Shown: positions 1-9,527, numbered from the stretch's first letter. The stretch is 64,000 nucleotides of DNA from Oscillospiraceae bacterium (GCA_902788505.1 CADAKH010000020.1:21538-85537); one strand, 5' to 3'. The notes: generated by a model from the sequence alone, not told the origin. Numbers and translations: made by a program.

Positions 1-436
1 CTGAGAGCACTTCTGCTTCTGGCACGTTCGGAGTAACAAGCGCTGCTAACGGAATAAGTTTTTCTTTTAACGCTTTCACGCTCTCACTGTTAGACAGATC
101 AGCGCCGCTCGTTGCAACCATGACAGGATCGACAACAAGTTTTTTCACGTTATAAAACTTCATTCTTTCAGCAATGATCTCCACCATTTCTTTGCTTGGT
201 ATCATGCCCGTTTTTACCGCATCGGGAACGATGTCTTCAAACACAGAATCTATCTGGTCTTTAAGGAAGTCACCTGTGGCGTTTTGTATTGATCTGACAC
301 CGGTTGTATTCTGCGCAGTAAGCGACGTGATTACTGACATTCCGTACACGCCGTTTGCGAGCATCGTCTTAAGATCTGCCTGTATTCCGGCGCCGCCCGA
401 GCAGTCGCTTCCTGCAATGGTCAAAACCTTTTTCAT
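1..436 (-). CDS. thiD: Hydroxymethylpyrimidine (phosphate) kinase ThiD, 3' part missing
   Basis: The reverse strand reads a ThiD N-terminus ([21 protein letters not shown]...), the ribokinase-fold signature of HMP/HMP-P kinase, which phosphorylates the pyrimidine half of thiamine. Later segments ([16 protein letters not shown]) also fit. The C-terminus runs off the left edge. The start overlaps the stop of the upstream ThiM-ThiE gene (ATGA), so it is the last visible gene of a translationally coupled thiamine operon controlled by the TPP riboswitch at 2388-2478. Confidence 0.93.
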   Translation of the reverse strand, partial: MKKVLTIAGSDCSGGAGIQADLKTMLANGVYGMSVITSLTAQNTTGVRSIQNATGDFLKDQIDSVFEDIVPDAVKTGMIPSKEMVEIIAERMKFYNVKKLVVDPVMVATSGADLSNSESVKALKEKLIPLAALVTPNVPEAEVLS

Positions 437-1806
437 CGGCTTCTCCTTATGTCTTCAAATGCATCTTTCAGTTCCTCAGCGGCAAGCTTCGGATCTGCTG
501 CTTTCATGATCGCCGACACCGCACAGATGCCTGCAATATCAATGCCTTTGAGCACACCGAGATTAGTGCTGTTAAGTCCGCCGATCGCATTTACCGGGAT
601 CGGCACGGCCTTTGTGATTGCATCCAGAGTTTCAGTTGAAGTAAGAACTGTTTTGACTTTGGTCGTAGTCGGATATATCGCTCCGACACCAAGATAATCT
701 GCACCGTCTTCGTATGCTTTCAGAGCTGCTTCAACAGTCTTTGCGGTAGCACCAAGGATCTTGTTGTTTCCGATTAACTTTCTTGCTTGATTTACAGGCA
801 TATCCTCAGCGCCGACATGCACGCCTTCAGCACCTGACGCGAGCATGACATCTACCCTGTCATCGATGATTAACGGCACATTGTATCCGCTTGTAAGGGC
901 ATGGACTTTCTTTGCAAGATCTATGTAGTCACGTGTCGATCTGTTTTTCTCGCGAAGCTGGATCAAAGTAACTCCGCCTTCCAAAGCAGACTTCACTCTT
1001 GCAAGAAATTCGTCTTCCTCATATAAAGTGCTGTCGGTGATGAAATACATCGTGGGATCGAAGCTGATTTTCTTTTCGCTCATTGCATCTAAAAGTTTCA
1101 CCATAAATGTTCCTGTTCCGTCAGCTATTCGCGCTGCATCTTCACCGCACTTCTTGAAAAATCTGCACGCATCAATAACGCTCTGGAAAGTGTTTTTGCG
1201 TGCAAGATAAGTCGCGATAACAGCGCCCAGCATACAGCCTGTTCCGGTTATGGAAGACATCTTTTCCGAGCCGCCTGCTGCTTCTTTTATGCATCCTTCA
1301 AAACCTGCAATGTCGTTCTTTCCGGTGGCAACAATGATCGCTCCTGTGTCTTGGGAGATCTTAAGAACTGCCTGCTTTACGAGGCTTTCATCAATACCTG
1401 TTTTCGCATCGACACCGATGTCTTTATATGCATCATTTCCTATCGCTAAGATCTCGGAATAGTTTCCCTTAATGACTGCAAATCTGCCTTCGGAAATAAG
1501 ATCTCTTACGAATCTTTTTCGAAGTGCGGAACACGCGCTACCTACTGCATCGAGAACGACCGGAATCCCCTTGTTATTTGCGGCTTTGAGTGAGATCTTC
1601 ATTGACGTCATCCTGACATCTGAGATGTTGCCGAGATTTATGAGCAAAGCAGATGCGGTCTTTGTTATCTCTTCAACTTCCAAAGGGTGCTCAGCCATGA
1701 TCGGCTTGGCACCCAGAGCAAGGACAGCATTAGCTGTCTGATTGATCGAGATCGGATTGGTTATGCAGTGGATCAGGCAGGTTTGTGCTCTGTCTGTTTT
1801 TTCCAT
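433..1806 (-). CDS. Fused hydroxyethylthiazole kinase / thiamine-phosphate synthase (ThiM-ThiE)
   Basis: This single 457-residue protein carries two thiamine enzymes. Residues 1 to about 245 match ThiM: the N-terminal [25 protein letters not shown] motif, then VLDAVGSAC and a GTGCMLGAV glycine loop. Residues from about 252 match Thi[46 protein letters not shown] and AIGGL. The protein would phosphorylate the thiazole alcohol and couple it to HMP-PP to make thiamine phosphate. Domain order is ThiM then ThiE, the reverse of yeast THI6. The start lies inside the end of the thiW-like gene (34-nt overlap) and the stop overlaps thiD, so the operon is tightly coupled. Confidence 0.93.
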   Translation of the reverse strand: MEKTDRAQTCLIHCITNPISINQTANAVLALGAKPIMAEHPLEVEEITKTASALLINLGNISDVRMTSMKISLKAANNKGIPVVLDAVGSACSALRKRFVRDLISEGRFAVIKGNYSEILAIGNDAYKDIGVDAKTGIDESLVKQAVLKISQDTGAIIVATGKNDIAGFEGCIKEAAGGSEKMSSITGTGCMLGAVIATYLARKNTFQSVIDACRFFKKCGEDAARIADGTGTFMVKLLDAMSEKKISFDPTMYFITDSTLYEEDEFLARVKSALEGGVTLIQLREKNRSTRDYIDLAKKVHALTSGYNVPLIIDDRVDVMLASGAEGVHVGAEDMPVNQARKLIGNNKILGATAKTVEAALKAYEDGADYLGVGAIYPTTTKVKTVLTSTETLDAITKAVPIPVNAIGGLNSTNLGVLKGIDIAGICAVSAIMKAADPKLAAEELKDAFEDIRRSR

Positions 1807-2321
1807 AAAGCACCTCCTGCAATGATCTTATGCTGCATCTTCTTAAGCACTCCGACATGCTGGAGTCTGTACAAAAGGATTGCCGCGATGCTTCCGCCGA
1901 TCAGGGTGCCGCACGTAAAAGACGGCACGTAGAAAAACCATCCGAGGCCTTCTCTACCGCAGATGTAAGTCATGACCGGATAAGATACGATCGCACCTAT
2001 TATTCCCGTTCCGACGATCTCGCCCAAAACGGCAGCCCAGATCTTACCCTTGGTGACTTTATAAAGTATTCCTGAAAGCAGCGCGCCGAACACTGCACCC
2101 GTAAGCGCGAGCGGCGGAATGCCCATCACGCACATCCTGATGATGCCTATAAGCAATGCCACAAGAAACGCATCAACAGGGCCCAATAAAACTGCAGCGG
2201 TGATGTTGATCAGATGCGCCATCGGGCACATTCCCTCGATCCTCAAAAGCGGCGAGATCACAACTCCGATCGCGATCAGAAGCGCCATTACCGACAGTCT
2301 CAACACATTGTATCTTTTCAT
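1773..2321 (-). CDS. thiW: ECF-type thiazole/thiamine precursor transporter S component ThiW
   Basis: A 182-residue, very hydrophobic protein with about five to six membrane segments (for example LSVMALLIAIGVVISPLL, AFLVALLIGIIRMCVMG, AAVLGEIVGTGIIGAIV). The sequence and its place between a TPP riboswitch and thiM match ThiW, the S component that binds the thiazole precursor for an energy-coupling-factor transporter; the shared ECF ATPases would be encoded elsewhere. It is first in the operon and overlaps the next gene. Its exact substrate is inferred from context. Confidence 0.88.
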   Translation of the reverse strand: MKRYNVLRLSVMALLIAIGVVISPLLRIEGMCPMAHLINITAAVLLGPVDAFLVALLIGIIRMCVMGIPPLALTGAVFGALLSGILYKVTKGKIWAAVLGEIVGTGIIGAIVSYPVMTYICGREGLGWFFYVPSFTCGTLIGGSIAAILLYRLQHVGVLKKMQHKIIAGGALWKKQTEHKPA

Positions 2322-2342
2322 TTTTGTCTCCTTCCGGACACG

Positions 2343-2374
2343 AAAAAAGGAGCTGCCTGATTACTGACAACTCC
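2343..2374 (-). terminator. Riboswitch-controlled intrinsic terminator
   Basis: On the minus strand GGAGTTG and CAGCTCC pair (one G-U) and are followed by six T. It lies between the TPP aptamer and the thiW start, so it is the expected expression platform. Confidence 0.85.
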
Positions 2375-2387
2375 CTTCAAAACACTC

Positions 2388-2478
2388 TGTGTTAAGCATC
2401 CCTACGTTGGCATTATCCAAATCAGGTTCTCGGTCGAAGGTCGCACCTTCCTCTCAGCCTGTATACAAGCTCCCGTTT
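2388..2478 (-). promoter_or_regulatory. TPP riboswitch (THI element)
   Basis: The reverse strand shows the conserved THI-box blocks in order: CGGGAGCTTGT, GGCTGAGAGGA, GACCGAGAACCTGAT, TGGATAATGCCAACGTAGGGA. These are the pyrimidine-binding CUGAGA and the pyrophosphate-binding ACCUGAU...GUAGGGA segments. It lies in the leader of the thiW-thiME-thiD operon, directly before an intrinsic terminator, so transcriptional attenuation by TPP is likely. Confidence 0.96.
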
Positions 2479-2500
2479 CCGTATTCAATTTTCGAAAAGA

Positions 2501-2529
2501 AGATTACACTAACATAAACATAACTTCAA
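2501..2529 (-). promoter_or_regulatory. Promoter of the thiamine operon
   Basis: The minus strand reads TTGAAG, 17 nt, TAATCT, about 25 nt upstream of the riboswitch. It is a good sigma-A match placed as expected. Confidence 0.6.
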
Positions 2530-2687
2530 GAGCTTTTTGAAATTATTTGCATATCTGGACTCCAGATATAAACGCAGTCAACAAATGTCTTCTAAATTGT
2601 CCTTATAATCAAGCTTGCCTTCAGATTTGCGTTAATCAAAATTATATGTACAATTTAGCCGTAAAAAATAGTATTGGGGATAGATCA

Positions 2688-3677
2688 ATGTCATTTAAAA
2701 AAGTTATATCTGTTGTAGCTATAATCGCCATCGTAGCAGGTGCGCTTTGTTCCTGCACTTCGAAAAAACGCGTACATATTCCGCACCGTTTTGCATCTGC
2801 TGAAGAAGGTCGCGAACTGATGCTCTCCAACGAGAATAACTACTATAGCCACTTCTCGCAGAATGATCTTGATTACAAGATGCAGAAGACCGGCGCGACA
2901 ATGGAAGAATATAAAGCATTTGCTGCAGAGCAGGTGCAGGACTTCACCGCTGTCGAAAAATCTTTCATCAACCGCCGTATTAAGAACATCGAGAAGACTC
3001 TTGAGAAGAACGGTTATGAACTGCCTGAACTTGATGAGATAGTTTTCATCAAGACCACTATGGACGAAGAACTCGGCGCCAGCGGTTACACCCACGGTAC
3101 ACAGATCTATCTGAACGCAAAGATCATCTCTGCGTATTCTTTAATGAGCGTCTTCCCTGACACAGCGCAGCTGGCTGATGAGCTGATCTGTCACGAGATC
3201 TTCCACTGCCTTACAAGAAATAATCCTGAATTCAGGGCAGACATGTATTCGATCATCAACTTCACGGTCACGGATTCAGATTTTGAGATCCCCGCAAGCG
3301 TTTTCGAGTATCACATCACAAATCCGGACGTTGAGCATCACGATTCGTATGCGACTTTCATCATCGACGGCGAAGAGGTCCCATGCTTTACTGACTTTAT
3401 CACCACACAGCATTTTGCTGAATCACAGTCTACATTCTTTTCATGCAGTGAGACCGCACTTATTCCGATCGACGGCAGTGACACCTACTATACACCTGCC
3501 CAGACTTCCAATTTCTATGAGATCTTCGGTGAGAACACCGGCTATGTCGTCGACCCCGAAGAATGCATGGCAGACAACTTCGCATATGCGATCGTCTACG
3601 GCATTGAAGGGCGCGATAATCAGGGCTATCCGAGTCCTGAGATCATCCAGGCCGTTATAGATTACCTGAAGAAATAA
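2688..3677 (+). CDS. Secreted lipoprotein with an HExxH metallopeptidase-like motif
   Basis: I chose the ATG at 2688 because GGGGA precedes it and it begins a lipoprotein signal (MSFKKVISVVAIIAIVAGALCSC, with lipobox-like ALCSC); the frame is open further upstream but has no export signal there. The 329-residue product should be lipid-anchored outside the membrane. The middle has CHEIFHCLTRNNPEFRAD, an HExxH zinc motif, and the C-terminal part has EECMADNFAYAIV, which may supply a third ligand. No named family is recognised, so peptidase activity is inferred from the motif. It diverges from the thiamine operon and is followed by a terminator hairpin. Confidence 0.72.
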   Translation: MSFKKVISVVAIIAIVAGALCSCTSKKRVHIPHRFASAEEGRELMLSNENNYYSHFSQNDLDYKMQKTGATMEEYKAFAAEQVQDFTAVEKSFINRRIKNIEKTLEKNGYELPELDEIVFIKTTMDEELGASGYTHGTQIYLNAKIISAYSLMSVFPDTAQLADELICHEIFHCLTRNNPEFRADMYSIINFTVTDSDFEIPASVFEYHITNPDVEHHDSYATFIIDGEEVPCFTDFITTQHFAESQSTFFSCSETALIPIDGSDTYYTPAQTSNFYEIFGENTGYVVDPEECMADNFAYAIVYGIEGRDNQGYPSPEIIQAVIDYLKK

Positions 3678-3681
3678 TTAA

Positions 3682-3697
3682 GGTTCCACGTGGAACG
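3682..3697. promoter_or_regulatory. Candidate third parS site
   Basis: The 14-bp palindrome GTTCCACGTGGAAC is identical to the core of the two parS sites beside parA. The two flanking bases are G and G rather than T and A. It is intergenic and about 18 kb from parAB, which is normal for dispersed origin-proximal parS sites. Confidence 0.65.
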
Positions 3698-3701
3698 GTA
3701 A

Positions 3702-3737
3702 AAGGGGTGCCTCGCTTTCGAGACACCCCGTTTTGTT
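3702..3737 (+). terminator. Intrinsic terminator of the lipoprotein gene
   Basis: GGGGTGCCTCG and CGAGACACCCC form a stem around a TTT-type loop, followed by GTTTTGTTTGT. It is 25 nt after the lipoprotein stop codon. Confidence 0.8.
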
Positions 3738-3754
3738 TGTATAAAAAACCTGTT

Positions 3755-3844
3755 ATGCAACTGTTAGCGTTTTTTAGGGGCAACAATTGCACAAAATCGC
3801 ATTTTTGTGCAACTGTTGGCCGTTTTTTTCGCAAACAATTGCAC
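3755..3844. repeat. Nested palindromic repeat, copy A
   Basis: A 90-bp intergenic element with an inner inverted repeat (TTGCACAAAA...TTTTTGTGCAA) inside an outer one (ATGCAACTG...CAATTGCA). Two further copies lie at 9988-10204. There is no coding potential. Confidence 0.75.
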
Positions 3845-3860
3845 ATTGTGGTTTGCATAA

Positions 3861-5063
3861 TTACGATCTGCCCAGCCTGTACTTAAAATCTTTATACCCG
3901 AAGTCTGTCAGCTTCTCAAAAACACCATCGGCCCCAAGCCTGTAGATATCAGGCAGCGGCATTCCGTTAAATGTGTTGTTCTTGCATGTCGTATAGATTG
4001 CCATGTCGCCGAAAACGAGCAGGTCACCTTCTTTAAGTTCTTTGTCAAAACCGTATTCACCGATAACGTCGCCCGACAGACACGTGGGACCTGCAAGGCG
4101 GTATATAAAAGGCTTTTTGCAGCCGCTGTCAGCATCCAGAAGCGGCGGCGTATAAGGCATCTCAATGACATCTGGCATGTGGCATGCAGCACTGGCATCT
4201 AAGATTGCGATCTTAACGCCGTTGTTTTCGACCACATCGAGTACGTGAGTTAAAAAGTAACCTGCATTTAATGCAACTGCTTCACCGGGTTCAAGATAGA
4301 CCTGGACATCCCACTTGTCACGCGCATAAATAAGAAGCTTCTCGAGTCTTGCAACATCGTAATCAGCTTTTGTGATGTGATGTCCGCCACCCATGTTGAG
4401 CCATGTCATGCGTGAAAGAATGTCGCCGAACTTCTCTTCAACCGCCTTCAAAGTAATCTCCAGCGCATCTGAATCCTGTTCGCAGAGAGTGTGGAAATGA
4501 AGACCGTCTAAAAGCTCCAGCAGTTCAGGAGTCATGTCCTTATCCCAGACAGCCCTGGTGACGCCCAGGCGGCTTCCCTTTGCGCACGGGTCATATATCT
4601 CGTGGCCTTCCTGCGTGGAGCATTCAGGGTTGATACGAAGGCCTACGCTCTTGCCGTTCAGCTTTGCAGTCACACCGAACTTTTTAAGCTGGTTGATCGA
4701 GTTGAAAACGATGTGGTCAGCGCACTTTAAAAGTTCATCGAATTCATCTTCCCTGTAGGCGGCGCAGAAGACATGCACCTCGCCTTCGGGCATCTCTTCT
4801 TTGCCGAGGCGAGCTTCAAATAAACCGCTTGCTTCAGTGCCTGAAAGACACTTTGAAAGAAGCGGATAGAAATCGTAATTCGAGAATGCTTTCTGCGCAA
4901 GAAGGATCCTGCATCCGGTGTGTGACATAACCGATGAGAGCACCTCAGCATTGTGCAGAAGTTTTTTCTCATCGATAACATAGCAAGGTGTTTTCAAAGC
5001 CTTGATGCCGTCACCGTTTATAACATTTTCGAGCCCGGAAAAGATCTCGTTCATGGTCATCAT
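3861..5063 (-). CDS. nspC: Carboxynorspermidine/carboxyspermidine decarboxylase NspC
   Basis: A 400-residue alanine-racemase-fold PLP decarboxylase. TPCYVIDEKKL opens the barrel, with the PLP lysine in LLAQKAFSNYD, then LRINPECS, HFHTLCEQD, NMGGGHHIT, EPGEAVALNAG and LAGPTCLSGDVIGEY. This is the NspC pattern, acting on carboxy(nor)spermidine, rather than plain LysA. The start overlaps the stop of the upstream carboxynorspermidine synthase gene (ATGA), as expected for consecutive enzymes. It is the last gene of the polyamine operon. Confidence 0.93.
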   Translation of the reverse strand: MMTMNEIFSGLENVINGDGIKALKTPCYVIDEKKLLHNAEVLSSVMSHTGCRILLAQKAFSNYDFYPLLSKCLSGTEASGLFEARLGKEEMPEGEVHVFCAAYREDEFDELLKCADHIVFNSINQLKKFGVTAKLNGKSVGLRINPECSTQEGHEIYDPCAKGSRLGVTRAVWDKDMTPELLELLDGLHFHTLCEQDSDALEITLKAVEEKFGDILSRMTWLNMGGGHHITKADYDVARLEKLLIYARDKWDVQVYLEPGEAVALNAGYFLTHVLDVVENNGVKIAILDASAACHMPDVIEMPYTPPLLDADSGCKKPFIYRLAGPTCLSGDVIGEYGFDKELKEGDLLVFGDMAIYTTCKNNTFNGMPLPDIYRLGADGVFEKLTDFGYKDFKYRLGRS

Positions 5064-6319
5064 TCAACCAGTACGGGTGCGTGAGATTCGCGCTTGGGAA
5101 GGCCGTACTTATCGAGTGCTTCGATGAACGGATCCGGATCGAATTCTTCTACTGTGTGAACGCCCTTCTCTGTCCACTTTCCTGTGAGGAGCATCATGGC
5201 ACCGCACATAGCGGGAACGCCTGTTGTGTAGCTGATCGCCTGGCTCTCGACTTCCTTGTAGCACTCCTGGTGATCGCAGACATTGTAGATGTAATAAGTC
5301 TTTTCCTGTCCGTCCTTCTTGCCTGTGAAGATGCAGCCAATGTTTGTCTTTCCGTGTGTGCGGGGGCCTAAGCTTGCAGGGTCAGGAAGAAGCGCCTTCA
5401 GGAACTTGATCGGAACGATCTCGTGGCCTTCAAAGTTGATCGGTGTTGTTGAGAGCATGCCGACGTTTTCGAGACACTTCATATGTGTAAGATAGCTCTG
5501 GCCGAAAGTCATGAAGAAGCGGATGCGCTTAACTTCAGGGATGTTTACGGCGAGAGACTCAAGCTCTTCGTGGTGGAGAAGATACATATCCTTCATGCCG
5601 ACAGAATCGAAATCGTATTCTCTCTTGATGCTCATCGCAGGGATCTCTACCCATTTGCCGTTCTCGATGTAGCTGCCGGGAGCGGATACTTCGCGGAGAT
5701 TGACTTCAGGATTGAAGTTTGTAGCGAAAGCATAGCCGTGGTCGCCGCCGTTGCAGTCTAAGATATCGATGGTGTCGATCGTGTCGAACTCGTGCTTTTT
5801 AGCGTATGCGCAGTAAGCCTGTGTTACGCCGGGATCGAAGCCGCAGCCAAGAAGCGCAGTAAGTCCTGCCTGCTCGAACTTCTCTTTATATGCCCACTGC
5901 CAGCTGTAATCGAAATAAGCAGAAAAGCCCTTTTCTTCGCATCTCTTCTCGTATATTTTGCGCCACTCCGGATCGTCTGTATCCTCAGGCTCGTAGTTTG
6001 CAGTATCCATGTAGTTAACGCCGCAGATAAGGCATGCGTCCATGATGGAAAGATCCTGGTAAGGAAGCGCGATGTTCATTACGAGATCCGGCTTGTATGA
6101 ATTGATCAGTTCTACTAATTCATCAACACTGTCAGCGTTTACCTGTGCAGTCGTAACTACAGTCTTCGTCTTGCCCTTCAATGCTTCTGCAAGCGCGTCG
6201 CACTTTGACTTGGTACGGCTTGCGATGCAAAGCTCCGTGAAAACGTCGTCTGCCTGACAGCATTTTCTGATCGCAACATTTGCAACTCCGCCACATCCGA
6301 TAACTAATACTCTGCTCAT
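5060..6319 (-). CDS. Carboxynorspermidine synthase (saccharopine dehydrogenase family)
   Basis: A 419-residue protein with an N-terminal Rossmann motif (VLVIGCGGVANVAIRKCC), MNIALPYQDL, NYMDTANYE, GLTALLGCGFDPGVTQAYCAY and DCNGGDHGYAFATNFNPE. This pattern fits carboxynorspermidine synthase, which reductively couples aspartate semialdehyde with a diamine using NADPH. I chose the ATG at 6319, not the in-frame GTG at 6325, because AGGAGG at 6328-6333 sits 8 nt before it. It is coupled to nspC downstream and 15 nt after speB. Confidence 0.92.
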   Translation of the reverse strand: MSRVLVIGCGGVANVAIRKCCQADDVFTELCIASRTKSKCDALAEALKGKTKTVVTTAQVNADSVDELVELINSYKPDLVMNIALPYQDLSIMDACLICGVNYMDTANYEPEDTDDPEWRKIYEKRCEEKGFSAYFDYSWQWAYKEKFEQAGLTALLGCGFDPGVTQAYCAYAKKHEFDTIDTIDILDCNGGDHGYAFATNFNPEVNLREVSAPGSYIENGKWVEIPAMSIKREYDFDSVGMKDMYLLHHEELESLAVNIPEVKRIRFFMTFGQSYLTHMKCLENVGMLSTTPINFEGHEIVPIKFLKALLPDPASLGPRTHGKTNIGCIFTGKKDGQEKTYYIYNVCDHQECYKEVESQAISYTTGVPAMCGAMMLLTGKWTEKGVHTVEEFDPDPFIEALDKYGLPKRESHAPVLVE

Positions 6320-6334
6320 TTTCACTGCCTCCTG

Positions 6335-7189
6335 TTATTTATTGATGGAAAGGATTATTTCTCTTAAGATCTTGCACGCAACCGCAGTTGAAGCACCACT
6401 TATATCGAGCATTGGAGCGAGCTCGTTTATGTCCGCGCCGACGATATTCGTCTTTGAAACTTCCAGGATCGCACCAAGCAATTCTGTAAAGTTCATACCG
6501 CCTGCCTCGGGTGTTCCGGTGCCGCAGAAAACGGACGGATCAAGGCAGTCAAGATCAAGCGTGAAATACACGGGTGTGTTGTTCTTCTTCAGCTCTTCAC
6601 ACACTTCGGACAGCCCGTCAAAACCGAACTTGTGCATGTCAGTGTTTTCGCGAGCGAAAAGGAATTCATCGCGCTCACCGCTCCTTATGCAGAACTGGTG
6701 GATCCTGCCGTTGCCCACAAGTTCAAAGCATCTTCTGATAACGCACGCGTGGCTCAGTTTAGCACCGAGATAATCATCTCTCAGATCCGCATGCGCATCA
6801 AAATGGATGATCTCAAGATCCGGATACTTCTTGAAGACCGCCTTTACGGCACCGTATGTTACTAAGTGCTCGCCGCCGATCATGAGCGGAAGTTTGCCGT
6901 CATTTAAGATCTTTCCCGTATGCTCTTCAATATCATTGAGAGCATCTTCCGGAAGACCGAAAGAAAGCTCGAGATCACCGCAGTCGAAAACTTTTCTGTC
7001 CAGAAGGTCCTTGTCCTGATAAGGGCTGTATGTCTCTATTCCAAAGCTCTCGTGACGGATGGCGGAACTTCCGAATCTCGCGCCCGGCCTGAAGCTCGTC
7101 GTGGAATCAAAAGGCGCGCCGAAAAGCACGATACCTGACTCTTCATAACCGCTGTCGCAGCCTATAAACGTCTCTACATTTTTATTCAC
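6335..7189 (-). CDS. speB: Agmatinase
   Basis: A 284-residue ureohydrolase. The binuclear manganese ligands are visible in GGEHLVT, IHFDAHADLRDD and FTLDLDCLDPS, and VGADINELAPMLD is near the end. It would convert agmatine to putrescine and urea. The frame starts with GTG, overlapping the speE stop (GTGA), with GGAGG about 11 nt upstream. Its place after arginine decarboxylase and spermidine synthase favours agmatinase over arginase. Confidence 0.93.
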   Translation of the reverse strand: MNKNVETFIGCDSGYEESGIVLFGAPFDSTTSFRPGARFGSSAIRHESFGIETYSPYQDKDLLDRKVFDCGDLELSFGLPEDALNDIEEHTGKILNDGKLPLMIGGEHLVTYGAVKAVFKKYPDLEIIHFDAHADLRDDYLGAKLSHACVIRRCFELVGNGRIHQFCIRSGERDEFLFARENTDMHKFGFDGLSEVCEELKKNNTPVYFTLDLDCLDPSVFCGTGTPEAGGMNFTELLGAILEVSKTNIVGADINELAPMLDISGASTAVACKILREIILSINK

Positions 7190-8040
7190 GCTTCCACCTC
7201 CATCAGCATTTTCTCAAGATATGCGGGCAAATAGAATGAACCGATATGGAGCTTTGTCGTATAGTACTTTGTGCTCAGGTGCAGGCTCTTCCAGCGCTCC
7301 GCATCAAAGTCGTTGATTGGATGATACTTCTTGCTCGCAAAACCGAACAGCCAGTATCCTGCAGCGTAAGTCGGGATATGCGCCTGATATACACGGCTGA
7401 TCGGGAATGTGTTTACGATCCTCTTGTGGCTTCTCTGCATCGCTTCGGCGTCGTGCTTATAGAAGGGGCTTCCCTGCTGGTTTACCATGATTCCGTCGCT
7501 TCTCAAAGCGTTATAGCAGATGCCGTAAAACTCTCTTGTGAAATAACCTTCGGAAGGACCGAACGGATCGTTGGAGTCAACGATGATGAGATCGTACTCG
7601 TCTGTTGAACGTCTTATGAATCTCAGCGCGTTGTCGAAATAGATGTGCACTCGCGAGTCGTCCAGCTTGCATGCATTCTCGGGAAGGTATGTGCGGCACG
7701 CTTCGATAACCTGAGGATCCATCTCAACCAGGTCGATGCGCTTAACGCTCTCGTATCTTGTAAGTTCCTTAACAACGCCTCCGTCGCCCGCGCCGATAAC
7801 GAGAATATCCTGAACATTGGGATGAACCGACATCGGGATGTGCGTGATCATCTCGTTGTAAATGAATTCATCTCGCTCGGTCAGCATTACATCTCCGTCC
7901 AAAGCCAGAACCTTGCCAAACTCCGGTGTGTCGAAAATATCTATCTGCTGATAATCGCTCTTGCTTGAATAAAGATGCCTTGTGACACGCAGACTGTGTC
8001 TTACGTCAGGTGCATGATATTCGCTGAACCACAAATTCAC
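7186..8040 (-). CDS. speE: Spermidine synthase
   Basis: A 284-residue aminopropyltransferase. It has LDGDVMLTERDEFIYNEMITHIP, the nucleotide-binding VIGAGDGGVVKEL, VEMDPQVIEACR and the active-site block LIIVDSNDPFGPSEGYFTREFY. It would transfer the aminopropyl group of decarboxylated SAM to putrescine. No SAM decarboxylase (speD) is in the window, which matters because a carboxynorspermidine route is encoded in the same operon. It lies 14 nt after speA. Confidence 0.94.
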   Translation of the reverse strand: MNLWFSEYHAPDVRHSLRVTRHLYSSKSDYQQIDIFDTPEFGKVLALDGDVMLTERDEFIYNEMITHIPMSVHPNVQDILVIGAGDGGVVKELTRYESVKRIDLVEMDPQVIEACRTYLPENACKLDDSRVHIYFDNALRFIRRSTDEYDLIIVDSNDPFGPSEGYFTREFYGICYNALRSDGIMVNQQGSPFYKHDAEAMQRSHKRIVNTFPISRVYQAHIPTYAAGYWLFGFASKKYHPINDFDAERWKSLHLSTKYYTTKLHIGSFYLPAYLEKMLMEVEA

Positions 8041-8054
8041 GGGGCTGTTCCTCC

Positions 8055-9509
8055 TTATACCAAAACGTTAATGTTATTAATATCCGGATCTTCCGAACCA
8101 GTCATGGAACATCCCTTTGCCTTTGCGTACTGGATATAATCGATTATGTCTTTCGTGATCCTCTCACCCGGCGCAAGGATCGGGATTCCCGGCGGGTAGC
8201 ACATAACGAACTCGCTGCAGACAAAGCCCGAACTCTCGTTGATCGGAATGCTCTTCTTCTGTGAATAGAAAGCTTCCTGTGGGCTGCATACAACTTCAGG
8301 ATCTATGTATTCCTGACTCAAAAGTCCGTCCGGATCTTTCTTGTATCTTCTCTTGATCTCAGCCAGTGCGCTGACGAGTCTTTCGAGTTCCTGCATCCTG
8401 TCACCGATCGAAAGATATGCCAGGATATTTCCGATGTCACCGAACTCAATCTGGATATCGTATTCGTCTCTTAAGATGTCGTAAACTTCGATTCCCGCAA
8501 GACCGATATCTCTTGTGTGCACACTGAGTTTGGTAGGGTCAAAATCGAAGATCGAATCGCCGTTGATAAGCTCCCTGCCGTAAGCATAATAACCTCCGAC
8601 AGCATTGATCTCTTCCCTGGCATACTCAGCCATCTCGACGACTTTGCGGAAAACTTCCTTACCACGGAGTGCCAGATTTCTTCTGCTGATATCAAGGCTG
8701 GACATCAAAAGATAACTGCCCGATGTTGTCTGCGTTAAGTTTATGATCTGTCTTACGTGTCTCTCGTTGACATTCTCGCCGATCAGAAGAAGGCTCGACT
8801 GTGTAAGGCTTCCGCCGCTCTTATGCATGGAAACGGCTGCCATATCGGCACCTGCGCGCATAGCGGAAACTGGCATGTTCTCACCGAAATAGAAGTGTGT
8901 GCCGTGCGCTTCATCAGCAAGGCAGAGCATTCCCGCATCGTGAGCCATTTTGACGATCGCACGAAGATCGCTGCAGATTCCGTAATAAGTAGGATTGTTA
9001 ACAAGAACAGCGACAGCATCCGGGTTCTCTTCGATCGCCTTTTTTACGTGGTCGCGGCTCATACCGAGAGAGATACCCAGTCTGCGGTCAACGTCAGGAT
9101 TGACATAGACCGGAATCGCACCGCAGAGGACCAGTGAATTGATAACGCTTCTGTGCACATTTCTGGGAAGAATGATCTTGTCGCCCTGCTTGCAGCATGA
9201 GAGCACCATACTCTGAACGGAACTCGTCGTACCGCCAACCATAAGGAAAGCATGCTTTGCACCGAAAGCATCAGCTGCCAGAAGCTCCGCATCGCGGATG
9301 ACTGATACCGGATGGCACAGGTTGTCCAAGGGCTTCATGCTGTTTACATCGACACCGACACATTTCTCACCCAAAAACGAAGTAAGCTCGGGATTGCCCT
9401 TACCATGCTTATGTCCCGGAACGTCAAACGGAACAACTCTCATCTCACGGAACTTTTCAAGAGCCTCGTAGATCGGTGCCCGTGTCTGATCCAAATCAAT
9501 TCTTTCCAT
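8055..9509 (-). CDS. speA: PLP-dependent Orn/Lys/Arg decarboxylase, probable arginine decarboxylase
   Basis: The product has 484 residues from the ATG at 9509, preceded by TGAGGTGGAAG; the frame is open to 9698 but that stretch is leader RNA. The fold-type I motifs are clear: PFDVPGHKHGKGN, LMVGGTTSSVQSM, LADEAHGTHFYF and the PLP lysine block AAVSMHKSGGSLTQSS. The C-terminus has MCYPPGIPILAPGE. The family includes lysine and ornithine enzymes, but agmatinase two genes downstream makes arginine the likely substrate. It is the first gene of the polyamine operon. Confidence 0.9.
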   Translation of the reverse strand: MERIDLDQTRAPIYEALEKFREMRVVPFDVPGHKHGKGNPELTSFLGEKCVGVDVNSMKPLDNLCHPVSVIRDAELLAADAFGAKHAFLMVGGTTSSVQSMVLSCCKQGDKIILPRNVHRSVINSLVLCGAIPVYVNPDVDRRLGISLGMSRDHVKKAIEENPDAVAVLVNNPTYYGICSDLRAIVKMAHDAGMLCLADEAHGTHFYFGENMPVSAMRAGADMAAVSMHKSGGSLTQSSLLLIGENVNERHVRQIINLTQTTSGSYLLMSSLDISRRNLALRGKEVFRKVVEMAEYAREEINAVGGYYAYGRELINGDSIFDFDPTKLSVHTRDIGLAGIEVYDILRDEYDIQIEFGDIGNILAYLSIGDRMQELERLVSALAEIKRRYKKDPDGLLSQEYIDPEVVCSPQEAFYSQKKSIPINESSGFVCSEFVMCYPPGIPILAPGERITKDIIDYIQYAKAKGCSMTGSEDPDINNINVLV

Positions 9510-9527
9510 CTTCCACCTCAAACAAAA

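Noticed and set aside
2547..2687. Upstream extension of the lipoprotein gene
   Set aside because: It has no ribosome site and would hide the lipoprotein signal peptide that starts at 2688.
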